Below the pieces are notes generated by a model, which saw nothing but the letters and a program-made list of their open reading frames with translations, was not told where the DNA came from and made no database searches. From NCBI RefSeq assembly GCF_014269285.1, contig NZ_JACOAF010000023.1, forward strand, positions 23,605 through 87,604: a DNA stretch of 64,000 bases. The letters run 5' to 3'. This stretch comes from Rufibacter sediminis. Its GTDB lineage: Bacteria; Bacteroidota; Bacteroidia; Cytophagales; Hymenobacteraceae. This document shows, piece after piece, positions 8,393 through 16,022 of this stretch (its first letter is position 1; each line of letters opens with the position of its first letter). Made by a program: the position numbers and the translations under genes.

Positions 8393-9793
8393 TTATTGCC
8401 CCGGCCCCAGGAACTTGGTTTTCTCGGTGGCGATGAGTTTGTCGCCGCTGTACACCCCGATCTCAATTTTGGAGCTGGCCGTTTTGAGGCCGTTTTTCGG
8501 AATCTCGGCGAAAAACACGCCTTCCACCAGGCCTTGTCTGGGCAGCACCAACTCGTTGCGTACTACTTTGATGGAACCTTCAGAAGACAGCAGTTTCAGG
8601 GTGATGGGCAGCTCCTCGTCGGTTTTGTTGATGAGCGTGATGTTGTAGAGGTTGGTCACGGTGCCTTTCTCGGTTTGCTGGTAGAGCATGCCCGGCGTGC
8701 GCAGGATGGTGGCCTCTATGTTGCTGCGGGTGATCAAGAGCGTGGCGAAAGCGCCCATCAGGATGACCAGCACGGCGGTGTAGGACTTCATGCGGGTGGT
8801 GAACTTCCAGGGCTTCTTCTCCGCGATGCTTTCTTCGGTCGCCATCCGGATGAGGCCCTGCGGCTTGTTCACCAGGTCCATGATGGAGTTACAGATGTCA
8901 ATGCAGGCGGTACAGTTGATGCACTCCATCTGCTGCGCGCCGTTCCGGATGTCAATTCCCGTGGGGCACACCTGCACGCACTGGTGGCAGTCAATGCAGT
9001 CGCCCTCGGTACGGACCTGGTTTTTGCGGAGCTTGCCGCGGGGTTCGCCCCGCTCGTAATCATAGGCTACCGTAAGCGACTGCTTGTCCAGCATTACGCC
9101 CTGCAGTCGGCCGTAAGGGCACACAATGGTACACACCTGCTCTCTGAACCGCGCAAACACACCATAGAACACGCCCGTGAACAGGATCAGCGAGAACAGC
9201 CCGCCGGCGTGGGCAGAAGGTCCGTCGGTGACAATCTTCTGCAGTTCTTCTACGCCAATGATGTAGGCCAGAAAGGTGTGGGCAATCAGAAAGGACACCC
9301 CCACGAACAAGGTGTGTTTGGCGGTTTTCTTCCAGATTTTCTCGGTGGTCCAGGGGGCTTTGTCCAGGGCTTTCTGCTTGGGCGCATCGCCTTCAATCCA
9401 GTACTCAATGCGGCGGAACACCATCTCCAGGAAGATGGTCTGCGGGCACACCCAGCCGCAGAACACGCGGCCGTACACAACCGTGAACACAATGATGAAC
9501 ATGATGAAGGCCATAAAGCCCACCAGTAGGATAAAGAAATCCTGGGGCCAGAAAATCATCCCGAAGAGGATGAACTTGCGGGCCGGAATGTTGAACATGA
9601 GCAAGGGCAACCCGTTCACCTTCAGGAAGGGTCCTGAGAACAGCAGGGTCAGGAGCGCGTAGCTTACGTATTTGCGGTACTGGTACAGTTTCCCGCTGGG
9701 CTTTTTCGGGTACAGCCACACCCTTTTTCCGTCTTTGTCAACCGTAGAGATGGTGTCTCTGAAGGTTTCGGGTTCTGTTGCTAGTATACTCAT
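8393..9793 (-). CDS. ccoG: Cytochrome c oxidase accessory protein CcoG (FixG/RdxA)
   Basis: 466 aa membrane ferredoxin. Four to five transmembrane segments in the first half; GRVFCGWVCPQTIFLEMVFR and CTIVCPYGRLQ are signature motifs. Two [4Fe-4S] sites are formed by CIDCHQCVQVCPTG and CINCTACIDICN (about residues 270-315), and a C-terminal immunoglobulin-like periplasmic domain ends the protein. CcoG acts in cbb3 oxidase maturation, in proteobacterial work as a Cu(II) reductase. It heads a minus-strand run with fixH, the SafE-like gene and the Usp gene. An FNR-like palindrome lies about 140 bases upstream of its ATG. Confidence 0.95.
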   Translation of the reverse strand: MSILATEPETFRDTISTVDKDGKRVWLYPKKPSGKLYQYRKYVSYALLTLLFSGPFLKVNGLPLLMFNIPARKFILFGMIFWPQDFFILLVGFMAFIMFIIVFTVVYGRVFCGWVCPQTIFLEMVFRRIEYWIEGDAPKQKALDKAPWTTEKIWKKTAKHTLFVGVSFLIAHTFLAYIIGVEELQKIVTDGPSAHAGGLFSLILFTGVFYGVFARFREQVCTIVCPYGRLQGVMLDKQSLTVAYDYERGEPRGKLRKNQVRTEGDCIDCHQCVQVCPTGIDIRNGAQQMECINCTACIDICNSIMDLVNKPQGLIRMATEESIAEKKPWKFTTRMKSYTAVLVILMGAFATLLITRSNIEATILRTPGMLYQQTEKGTVTNLYNITLINKTDEELPITLKLLSSEGSIKVVRNELVLPRQGLVEGVFFAEIPKNGLKTASSKIEIGVYSGDKLIATEKTKFLGPGQ

Positions 9794-9934
9794 GGTCTCT
9801 TACCGGTTGTGCGCCCGGCAGCGAGAGGGGGTTAACTTTCAGTCTGCTTCCCTGAGATGCGATCACCTCTGAAGCACGATGTAAAATTACCGGTACCCCC
9901 TGCCTTCTACCATCTGGTGGGTCATCAGGGAAAA

Positions 9935-9946
9935 TGATCTTTGTCA
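9935..9946. promoter_or_regulatory. Candidate FNR/Crp-family site upstream of ccoG
   Basis: TGAT-CTTT-GTCA, a near-palindrome of the TGA-N6-TCA class, 142-153 bases before the ccoG start. A similar site lies before ccoS at 15041, which raises its credibility. A possible -7 element (TAATTTTA on the minus strand, about 9880-9890) lies between it and the gene. Confidence 0.4.
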
Positions 9947-10031
9947 CTTTTTGCCGGGAAGGGCTCCGTTTTAGGGGTGTTTTGGGGAAAAGAGGGAAAA
10001 ACGAGAGAGTGACTACCTGTCTGGAGAGGAT

Positions 10032-10946
10032 GTGTTTTGTTTTGGGAATGCAGTTCGCTTGTGCTGGCGGAGGGCCGCTGTTGGCGTGTGGGTGCATGCA
10101 GTTTGCTTGTTCTAGCGGAAGGCCGCTATTGGCGTGAGCTTATGAGCTGAGTTGTTCCATAGTTTCCCTCCGAGCGCTCACGGCCGCGAGGCCCCGTCTT
10201 CCGGGTTCGCGCTGTACCAGCTTCCTTTGCTCCCTGCGGTCGCAATGCCTGCGGCACCGGAACCTGCTTAGGCGCTCACCCGAAAGACTGGTATTGGGTT
10301 CTTCAAGCAGTGGTCAGTTGCTCTGGTGAGAAAGTAGTGGAGGCATGAGGTACAGACACTCTTTTGCCAAAATCTAAACTTGAGGGTGTGACCTAAACCT
10401 ATCATGAGATGAGCCGTGAATCGAATTTAGCCAGAAGTACGTGCCCTGCATATTTCAATACAAGTCATCCCAAGCTCCTACCATGGAGCAAGTTTGCAAC
10501 TTGTGGCCCTTTAACGGAAGTTTGCAACTTCCGTGATGTCCTGCAAAGTTTCCATACGTAGTGACGCAAGTTGCAAACTTGCTCCATGGGAAGCTCCAAG
10601 TTTAAAACTTGAAGCATGGAAAATTGCATTGTTAATGTTGCTTTACTTGAACCATAAGTAACATTGCTTTAATAGACCTTCCTAATTCTTCAGTCCGTCC
10701 TTCCGAGAAGGCGTTTACTACCAGCACCATTTCCAGCCTTTCCGTTGAGCGCCTTGTTTTAGACCTGGTGCCGCGCATGCGGCAGGCCTACTGGCCAAGG
10801 CTAAAACACAGCGCGAGGCGGGAAGGCGAGGCCTCGCGGCCGTGAGCGCACGGAGCCCAGCCATGGAACAACTCAGCTCATAAACTCATAGACCAGCAGC
10901 GCCACGCCAGCAAAAGCAAACTGCATTCCCAAAACAAAACCAAAAA
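10032..10946. repeat. About 0.9-kb structure bounded by long imperfect inverted repeats
   Basis: The left arm (about 10032-10206) and right arm (about 10819-10946) are inverted copies: GTTTTGTTTTGGGAATGCAG near 10035 against its complement near 10925, and GAGCTGAGTTGTTCCAT and CTCACGGCCGCGAGGC in the left arm against their complements near 10860-10880 and 10830-10845. Inside the left arm a roughly 39-base unit (GCAGTTYGCTTGTKCTRGCG...GGCCGCTRTTGGCGTG) occurs twice, offset by 48 bases. The centre contains nested palindromes (10481-10589). No open frame fits a transposase. It fills most of the 1.2-kb gap between ccoP and ccoG. Confidence 0.65.
10481..10589. repeat. Nested palindrome: perfect 23-bp inverted repeat around smaller palindromes
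   Basis: 10481-10503 (CCATGGAGCAAGTTT then GCAACTTG) is exactly complementary to 10567-10589. Between them lies ACGGAAGTT-TGC-AACTTCCGT (10514-10534). A further CAAGTTTAAAACTTG follows at about 10597-10611. These share the AAGTTT-AACTT core of the dispersed element at 5.2, 19.8 and 29.2 kb. Confidence 0.8.
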
Positions 10947-10970
10947 GCCTCTACCAGAGAGGTAGAGGCT
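10934..10970 (-). terminator. Terminator of the cco operon
   Basis: Stem GCCTCTACC / GGTAGAGGC (10948-10970) with, in the minus-strand direction, a T-rich tract (complement of AAAACAAAACCAAAAA). It lies 35 bases after the ccoP stop and overlaps the end of the right inverted-repeat arm. Confidence 0.75.
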
Positions 10971-11004
10971 TCAAAGCAATCAACGCTAATAAAGGGTAGA
11001 TATG

Positions 11005-12210
11005 CTATTTCTTTGGAACGTATTTCTCGCCTTGTGGGGCTTTGGCATTGGCCGGCTTGCTGCCCTGGATACTCAGGATGTAGCTGGACACTTCCAAAAT
11101 CTGGTCATCGCTCAGCTTTTTCTGCCAGGCCACCATGCCTTTGCTGGTGACGCCGTATTTGATGGTCTTGTAGACATCGTTCACGTCGCCGCCGTGGAGC
11201 CAGAATTCGTCGGTGAGGTTAGGACCTACTACGCCCTGGCCTTCGGCACCGTGACAGGCAGCGCAGTTCTGGACGAAGGCGGCTTTTCCGGCTTCCAGTT
11301 TAGGCGCTTCGGTGAGCGGTTTGAAGTTGGTGACCTCGTTCACGTTGCCTTCGCTGCTACCAGCGGGGCTCAGCAGGGAGGCTTGCTGCACTTCGGCTTC
11401 ATACTCGGCAATCTGCAGGTCTCCGCTCTGGAACACGTGGTAGTTCAGCAGGTACCCAATCCCGAACACAATGGTCACGTAGAAGGTGTACTTCCACCAA
11501 GGGGGCAGGTCGTTGTCAAACTCAAAGATACCGTCATAGGTGTGGTCTTCCATGAGAATGTCTTTGTGTTTACCGGTGATGGTAGACGTATCTCCGCGCA
11601 GCAGGGCAATGAATCGCGCCATGGGGGAATTGCGCAGGGCGGGCTTGTCATACAGCTGGCCTAATAGCGGCAAGGCCTGGAAGAACGTCATCAGCAATAC
11701 GGCAAACACCAATACCACCAGAAAGCCGATGAGCGCCACCAGAATTTGCGTGGTAGCGGGCAGGGCTCTCCAACTGAAGCTGGCGGCCGGAGCGGCACCA
11801 TCGGTATTGCCTGCGTCAGTGGGCGCGACCTCCGGGGTTGTAGCCTCGGCCGGTTTGTCGCTCTCCTCTTTCACGTAGGCAATCACGTCTTTGATATCAC
11901 CGTCTGAGAGGGTGCCTTCAAAGCTGGTCATCTGCACTTTCCCGAACTTCTCAAACACTTCCACGGCTTGTTTATCGCCGGAGGCGATCACCTTGGTGGA
12001 GTTCTTGATGAAGTTGGAGATCCATTTCTCATCACGGCGTTTGTGCACGTCTTTGAGGGCCGGGCCCACCACTTGTTCCTGCACGGCATGGCAGGCGGCA
12101 CAGTTCCCGTCAAAGACGGCTTTGCCTTTCACGGCGTCCTGCGCAGCGGCAGGCTGGGCGGCTCCGGCCAACAACAGCGCGGATGCCAGGTAGGGTATCA
12201 ATCGTTTCAT
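11005..12210 (-). CDS. ccoP: cbb3 oxidase diheme subunit CcoP with N-terminal cytochrome c domain
   Basis: 401 aa. Signal peptide to about residue 23 (AQPAAAQ), then a cytochrome c domain with CAACH at 37-41, a transmembrane helix at about 150-175, the CcoP N-terminal hairpin (HTYDGIFEFDNDLPPWW, then a second helix about 238-258) and a C-terminal cytochrome c domain with CAACHG from 316. Each CxxCH binds one heme c, and the candidate distal Met ligands lie in the later parts of the domains. The subunit passes electrons to CcoO/CcoN. Usual CcoP carries both heme domains after the membrane anchor; here one precedes it. The ATG overlaps the ccoQ stop (ATGA), so they are coupled. Confidence 0.9.
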   Translation of the reverse strand: MKRLIPYLASALLLAGAAQPAAAQDAVKGKAVFDGNCAACHAVQEQVVGPALKDVHKRRDEKWISNFIKNSTKVIASGDKQAVEVFEKFGKVQMTSFEGTLSDGDIKDVIAYVKEESDKPAEATTPEVAPTDAGNTDGAAPAASFSWRALPATTQILVALIGFLVVLVFAVLLMTFFQALPLLGQLYDKPALRNSPMARFIALLRGDTSTITGKHKDILMEDHTYDGIFEFDNDLPPWWKYTFYVTIVFGIGYLLNYHVFQSGDLQIAEYEAEVQQASLLSPAGSSEGNVNEVTNFKPLTEAPKLEAGKAAFVQNCAACHGAEGQGVVGPNLTDEFWLHGGDVNDVYKTIKYGVTSKGMVAWQKKLSDDQILEVSSYILSIQGSKPANAKAPQGEKYVPKK

Positions 12211-12401
12211 GACCGTAAGTCTAGTGGGTGGGCTAATCCGTTCTCGTTCTGCAGCGGCATTTCTTTCATGCTTTGGATGTATTCCTTTTTCACCACGACC
12301 ACGTAGGCAATCAGGCCCAGGAAAAAGACGAAGAAAATGACGAAGGAGATGATGGGATAGATCTCGATGCCGTCTATGGATTGTAAAACACTTTTATACA
12401 T
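12207..12401 (-). CDS. Small cbb3 oxidase subunit, CcoQ-like
   Basis: 64 aa with one transmembrane helix (ISFVIFFVFFLGLIAYVVVV) followed by KKEYIQSMKEMPL. Size, topology and position between ccoNO and ccoP fit CcoQ, which stabilises the cbb3 complex. Sequence similarity alone is weak because the protein is so short. Its last codons overlap the ccoP start by 4 bases. A 136-base gap separates it from ccoNO. Confidence 0.75.
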   Translation of the reverse strand: MYKSVLQSIDGIEIYPIISFVIFFVFFLGLIAYVVVVKKEYIQSMKEMPLQNENGLAHPLDLRS

Positions 12402-12537
12402 GGCTATTCTTTTGGTTATTAGTTGGCAGTTGTCAGTTATTAGTTTCTAAGTTGTGAAAACACCTCTGGTTTCATGACTAGCATCAAGAGCCAGTATCTG
12501 AACTATTGGCTAACAACTGACAACCATCAACTGACAA

Positions 12538-14724
12538 CTATTTCTCTTCCTTCACTTTGATGTCGGTGCCCAGGCGTTGGAGATAGGCAATGAGGGCCAC
12601 AATCTCTTTCTCGGGCTTCACGTCAATGTTCTCTTTCTTGAGCTCGGCGGTGATCTCGCGGGCCTGACGCATCAGGTCTTCGTTGGCTCTATCGGCGTAG
12701 CCGGGCTCGTAGGGAGTTCCTAAGCCAATCAAAGTCTCAATTTTGGCTTTGGTGTCGCTTACGTCCAGGTCTTTCTCCAGCAACCAAGGGTAAGCCGGCA
12801 TGATAGAACCCGGAGACATAGAGGTTGGGTCCAGCATGTGGTGGTAGTGCCAGCTGTGCGGGTACTTCCCTCCTACCCGGTGCAAGTCTGGTCCGGTACG
12901 TTTAGAGCCCCACAGGAACGGACGGTCATACACGAACTCGCCGGCTTTTGAGTACTCGCCGTAGCGCTCGGTCTCGGAGCGGAACGGCCGCACCATCTGG
13001 GAGTGACAGTTCACGCAGCCTTCTTTGATGTAGACATCACGGCCCTGCAACTCAAGGGAGGTGTATGGTTTCACGCTGTCAATGGTAGGCACGTTAGATT
13101 CTACCAGGAACGTTGGGATCATCTCCACCAGACCACCAATCAGGATAGCGACGGTTGCGAACACGGCCATTTGCACAGGTCTGCGCTCAATCAAGCGGTG
13201 CCAGTGCCCACCGGTGTGCTGCGTTTCGCCTTTGATCACCACGGCAGGCATCAAGGGAGCGGCCTGGGCTTCTTCGTTGGCTAAGAGCGTACCGCTTTTC
13301 ACGGTTTTCACTACGTTGTAGATCATCAGGAACACGCCACCTAAGTAGAGCACGCCGCCAATACCACGCAGGTAGTACATAGGCACAATCTGCAGCACGG
13401 TCTCCAAGAAGTTAGAGTACTGGAGCATGCCTTCGTTGTTGAACTGTTTCCACATGAGGCCTTGGGTGAAACCGGCCCAGTACATAGGAACCGCGTAGAA
13501 CAGGATACCTAGCGTGCCTAACCAGAAGTGCCAGTTGGCAAGTTTTTTAGAGTACAGTTGGGTTCTGAAGATGCGGGGCAGCAACCAGTACAGGATACCG
13601 AAGGTCAGGAAACCGTTCCAGCCCAGGGCGCCTACGTGAACGTGAGCCACGATCCAGTCGGTGTAGTGGGCAATGGCGTTCACGTTTTTCAGCGACAACA
13701 GCGGACCTTCAAAGGTGGCCATCCCGTAGGCAGTAATCGCTACTACCATGAACTTTAATACGGGCTCTTCGCGCACTTTGTCCCAGGCACCGCGCAGGGT
13801 CAAGAGACCGTTAATCATCCCGCCCCAGCTAGGCGCAATCAGCATGACAGAGAACACAACACCCAAGGACTGCGCCCAGTCTGGCAGCGCGGTATAGAGC
13901 AAGTGGTGAGGACCGGCCCAGATGTAGATAAAGATCAGGGACCAGAAGTGGATGATAGACAATCGGTAAGAGTACACGGGGCGGTTCGCGGCCTTGGGCA
14001 GGAAGTAGTACATCATGCCCAGGTACGGCGTGGTTAAGAAGAATGCGACCGCGTTGTGGCCATACCACCACTGCACCAGCGCATCCTGCACCCCGGCGTA
14101 GCCAGAGTAGCTTTTGAATAGGGTCACCGGAATCTCATACGAGTTCACCAGGTGCAAAACCGCCACTGTCAGGAACGTGGCGATGTAGAACCAGATGCCC
14201 ACATACATGTGGCGCTCGCGGCGTTTGATGATGGTCCCGAACATGTTCCAGCCGAAAATCACCCAGATTAAAGTAATGGCGATGTCAATGGGCCACTCCA
14301 GCTCGGCGTACTCTTTAGAAGTAGTGATGCCCAACGGAAGCGTAATCACCGCCGATACAATCACCAGCTGCCAGCCCCAGAAGTGGATTTTACTTAAGAC
14401 ATCTGAGTACATTCTGGTTTTGCAGAGGCGTTGCAGTGAGTAGTACACACCCATGAAGATACCGTTGCCCACGAAGGCGAAGATCACGGCGTTGGTGTGC
14501 AGGGGCCGAACCCGCCCGAAGGTGGTGTACTCGGTGCCCATGTTGAGCTCGGGGCGCGCCAACTGAAACGCGATGATCACCCCGATGAGCATTCCGGCTA
14601 CGCCCCAGAACAGGGTGGCATAGGCGAAATCGCGGACAATCTTGTTGTCATAATAGAATGTTTCAACGGTCCGGACGCTGTTTTTAAGCGCCTCGCCCGG
14701 AGCTTTTAGAACCTCAGCTAACAT
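12538..14724 (-). CDS. ccoNO: Fused cbb3 oxidase subunits I and II (CcoN-CcoO)
   Basis: 728 aa. Residues about 1-480 are the 12-helix catalytic CcoN with the heme/copper histidines (HTNAVIFAFVGNG, WWYGHNAVAFFLT, WAGPHHLLYTALPDW, HYTDWIVAHVHVGALGWNG). Residues about 520-728 are CcoO, with one membrane anchor, a single heme c site CVNCH at 570-574 and the SPGSIMPAYPWL Met-ligand region. It reduces O2 at high affinity in the inner membrane. The N-O fusion is usual in Bacteroidota. The start overlaps the ccoS end by 11 bases, showing translational coupling. Confidence 0.97.
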   Translation of the reverse strand: MLAEVLKAPGEALKNSVRTVETFYYDNKIVRDFAYATLFWGVAGMLIGVIIAFQLARPELNMGTEYTTFGRVRPLHTNAVIFAFVGNGIFMGVYYSLQRLCKTRMYSDVLSKIHFWGWQLVIVSAVITLPLGITTSKEYAELEWPIDIAITLIWVIFGWNMFGTIIKRRERHMYVGIWFYIATFLTVAVLHLVNSYEIPVTLFKSYSGYAGVQDALVQWWYGHNAVAFFLTTPYLGMMYYFLPKAANRPVYSYRLSIIHFWSLIFIYIWAGPHHLLYTALPDWAQSLGVVFSVMLIAPSWGGMINGLLTLRGAWDKVREEPVLKFMVVAITAYGMATFEGPLLSLKNVNAIAHYTDWIVAHVHVGALGWNGFLTFGILYWLLPRIFRTQLYSKKLANWHFWLGTLGILFYAVPMYWAGFTQGLMWKQFNNEGMLQYSNFLETVLQIVPMYYLRGIGGVLYLGGVFLMIYNVVKTVKSGTLLANEEAQAAPLMPAVVIKGETQHTGGHWHRLIERRPVQMAVFATVAILIGGLVEMIPTFLVESNVPTIDSVKPYTSLELQGRDVYIKEGCVNCHSQMVRPFRSETERYGEYSKAGEFVYDRPFLWGSKRTGPDLHRVGGKYPHSWHYHHMLDPTSMSPGSIMPAYPWLLEKDLDVSDTKAKIETLIGLGTPYEPGYADRANEDLMRQAREITAELKKENIDVKPEKEIVALIAYLQRLGTDIKVKEEK

Positions 14725-14920
14725 GTGCGGTGTCCTCCATAGGTTTAGTAGAAATAGAAGTAATAGTCTGTTTTTTGGTTAATTCGTTGTCGAAGAGAAT
14801 GCGCACGGAAGGCGTGTAGTCGTCTTCGTACTGGCCGGACCGCACCGCCCACAGGAAAGCCCCCAGGAACAGGATGGCCACCAGTAGACTGATGCTGATT
14901 AAAAGGAAGATGATGTTCAT
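14714..14920 (-). CDS. ccoS: cbb3 oxidase assembly protein CcoS
   Basis: 68 aa: one transmembrane helix (IIFLLISISLLVAILFLGAF) followed by LWAVRSGQYEDDYTPSVRIL, which is the CcoS signature (W-x-GQ-D-x3-P). CcoS is needed to insert heme b and CuB into CcoN. It is first in the run ccoS-ccoNO-ccoQ-ccoP. The copper-ATPase gene ccoI that often precedes it is not present upstream. Confidence 0.93.
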   Translation of the reverse strand: MNIIFLLISISLLVAILFLGAFLWAVRSGQYEDDYTPSVRILFDNELTKKQTITSISTKPMEDTAHVS

Positions 14921-15040
14921 GGCGCTGCCGGTGTATCTCTCCTGAAACAGGCGGCGGCAGAGAAGTGAGTTTGACTCGTTCGGCGCTTACCTAGCCCTTT
15001 CAGTTGATACAAAGGTCAGGTAAAGGTTGCGCTGAAAAGA

Positions 15041-15052
15041 TGACGTGCGTCA
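15041..15052. promoter_or_regulatory. Candidate FNR/Crp-family site upstream of ccoS
   Basis: TGAC-GTGC-GTCA, symmetrical except for the central base pair step, 121-132 bases before the ccoS ATG. It has the TGA-N6-TCA layout of FNR/FixK-type boxes, which commonly control cbb3 oxidases. The regulator is not in the window. Confidence 0.5.
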
Positions 15053-15100
15053 GTTTAGGGGGTGATTGATGTCAGAGGGGTGTTGGCGGATTGCGCCAAA

Positions 15101-15122
15101 GGCACGGAAGTAAATCCGCGCC
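15101..15122. repeat. REP palindrome A (inverted orientation)
   Basis: GGCACG-GAAGTAAATC-CGCGCC. Upstream partner of an inverted pair with 15282-15304; the transposase gene starts 240 bases further on. Confidence 0.8.
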
Positions 15123-15281
15123 ATCGTACTTAAATAGAAAGCTTACCTTTCTAGAATTGCATAAGGTTATTAAGCTTTGTATCTGTTCTAATTACCCAAG
15201 TTTAAGCTCTTTTAATTAGCTGAGCTTTAAGCCTATTTTAGTTTTAGGCCGGCTTTTCCAAAACTTCCCCTTTTCTACAAT

Positions 15282-15304
15282 GGCGCGGAAGTTACTTCCG
15301 TGCC
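15282..15304. repeat. REP palindrome A (direct orientation)
   Basis: GGCGCG-GAAGTTACTTC-CGTGCC with an almost perfect core, 57 bases before the transposase start. The ends GGCGCG and CGTGCC pair with one G-T wobble, which gives the element a direction. Confidence 0.85.
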
Positions 15305-15361
15305 TTACGAGCCTTTTTATCGTAAATACCACTACAACACCGCTGTGCGCACGATCTGCCC

Positions 15362-15913
15362 ATGAGTGAGAAATACAAAGCCAGGAACCAGGAGAACATC
15401 CATTTTATCACCTTTGCGGTGGTAGGTTGGGCAGATGTATTTACCAGACGCGAATACAAAGACCTACTGGTAGAGAGCCTACAGTATTGCCAAGAAAAGA
15501 AAGGGCTTCAGATTTTCGGATGGTGCATCATGTCTAATCATTTGCATCTTGCGCTGAGGACTGACGAACGTTTCCCCTTAGCTGCCGTTGTACGGGATTT
15601 CAAAAAGTACACGTCAGTAGCCTTAGTAAGAGCTATTCAAGAAAACATACAGGAAAGTAGAAAAGAGTGGCTTCTCGCTTTATTTAGAACTACTGCGGAA
15701 GGAAGCAGTAAACACCAAAAATTCCAGTTCTGGCAAAATCAATACCACCCAGTAGAACTCACCGGCAATGAGCTACAACAACGCTGCCTGGATTACATCC
15801 ACAACAACCCGATAGAAGCAGGTTTCGTCAGAGAACCCGAAAGCTATGTCTATAGCAGCGCAATTGATTATGCGGGCGGAAAAGGTTTATTGAATATTAC
15901 TCACATGGAGTAG
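15362..15913 (+). CDS. REP-associated tyrosine transposase (RAYT, TnpA_REP)
   Basis: 183 aa of the Y1/IS200-like (Transposase_17) family. The metal-binding HUH-type motif is MSNHLHL (H60, H62); RDFKKYTS holds a likely catalytic Tyr (Y83); QYHPVELTGNELQQRC and YIHNNPIEAGFV are conserved C-terminal RAYT segments. RAYTs are single-copy domesticated transposases that nick and move REP palindromes. REP-like sequences lie 57 and 240 bases upstream and 8 bases downstream, as expected for a REPtron. Base composition is more AT-rich than the neighbouring cco genes. The ATG at 15362 gives the usual MSEKYKA-type start. Confidence 0.9.
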   Translation: MSEKYKARNQENIHFITFAVVGWADVFTRREYKDLLVESLQYCQEKKGLQIFGWCIMSNHLHLALRTDERFPLAAVVRDFKKYTSVALVRAIQENIQESRKEWLLALFRTTAEGSSKHQKFQFWQNQYHPVELTGNELQQRCLDYIHNNPIEAGFVREPESYVYSSAIDYAGGKGLLNITHME

Positions 15914-15920
15914 CTGGTAA

Positions 15921-15942
15921 GTCACGGAAGTAAATCCGCGCC
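15921..15942. repeat. REP palindrome A (inverted orientation)
   Basis: GTCACG-GAAGTAAATC-CGCGCC, 8 bases after the transposase stop. Together with 15282 it brackets the gene. Confidence 0.8.
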
Positions 15943-15965
15943 ATAGAAAATGATTATAAGTAAAA

Positions 15966-16000
15966 AAGCAAGACGAGCTCTTTAATAGCTCGTCTTGCTT
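15966..16000. terminator. Bidirectional intrinsic terminator
   Basis: 14-bp perfect stem AAGCAAGACGAGCT with its complement, 7-base loop, and T/A runs on both sides. It lies between the convergent transposase and nuclease-like genes. Confidence 0.8.
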
Positions 16001-16022
16001 TCTGAACCGGATAACAGACTTC

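Noticed and set aside
8396..9529. 377-codon open frame opposite ccoG
   Set aside because: Shadow of a strongly conserved gene; the translation has no domain and a biased composition.
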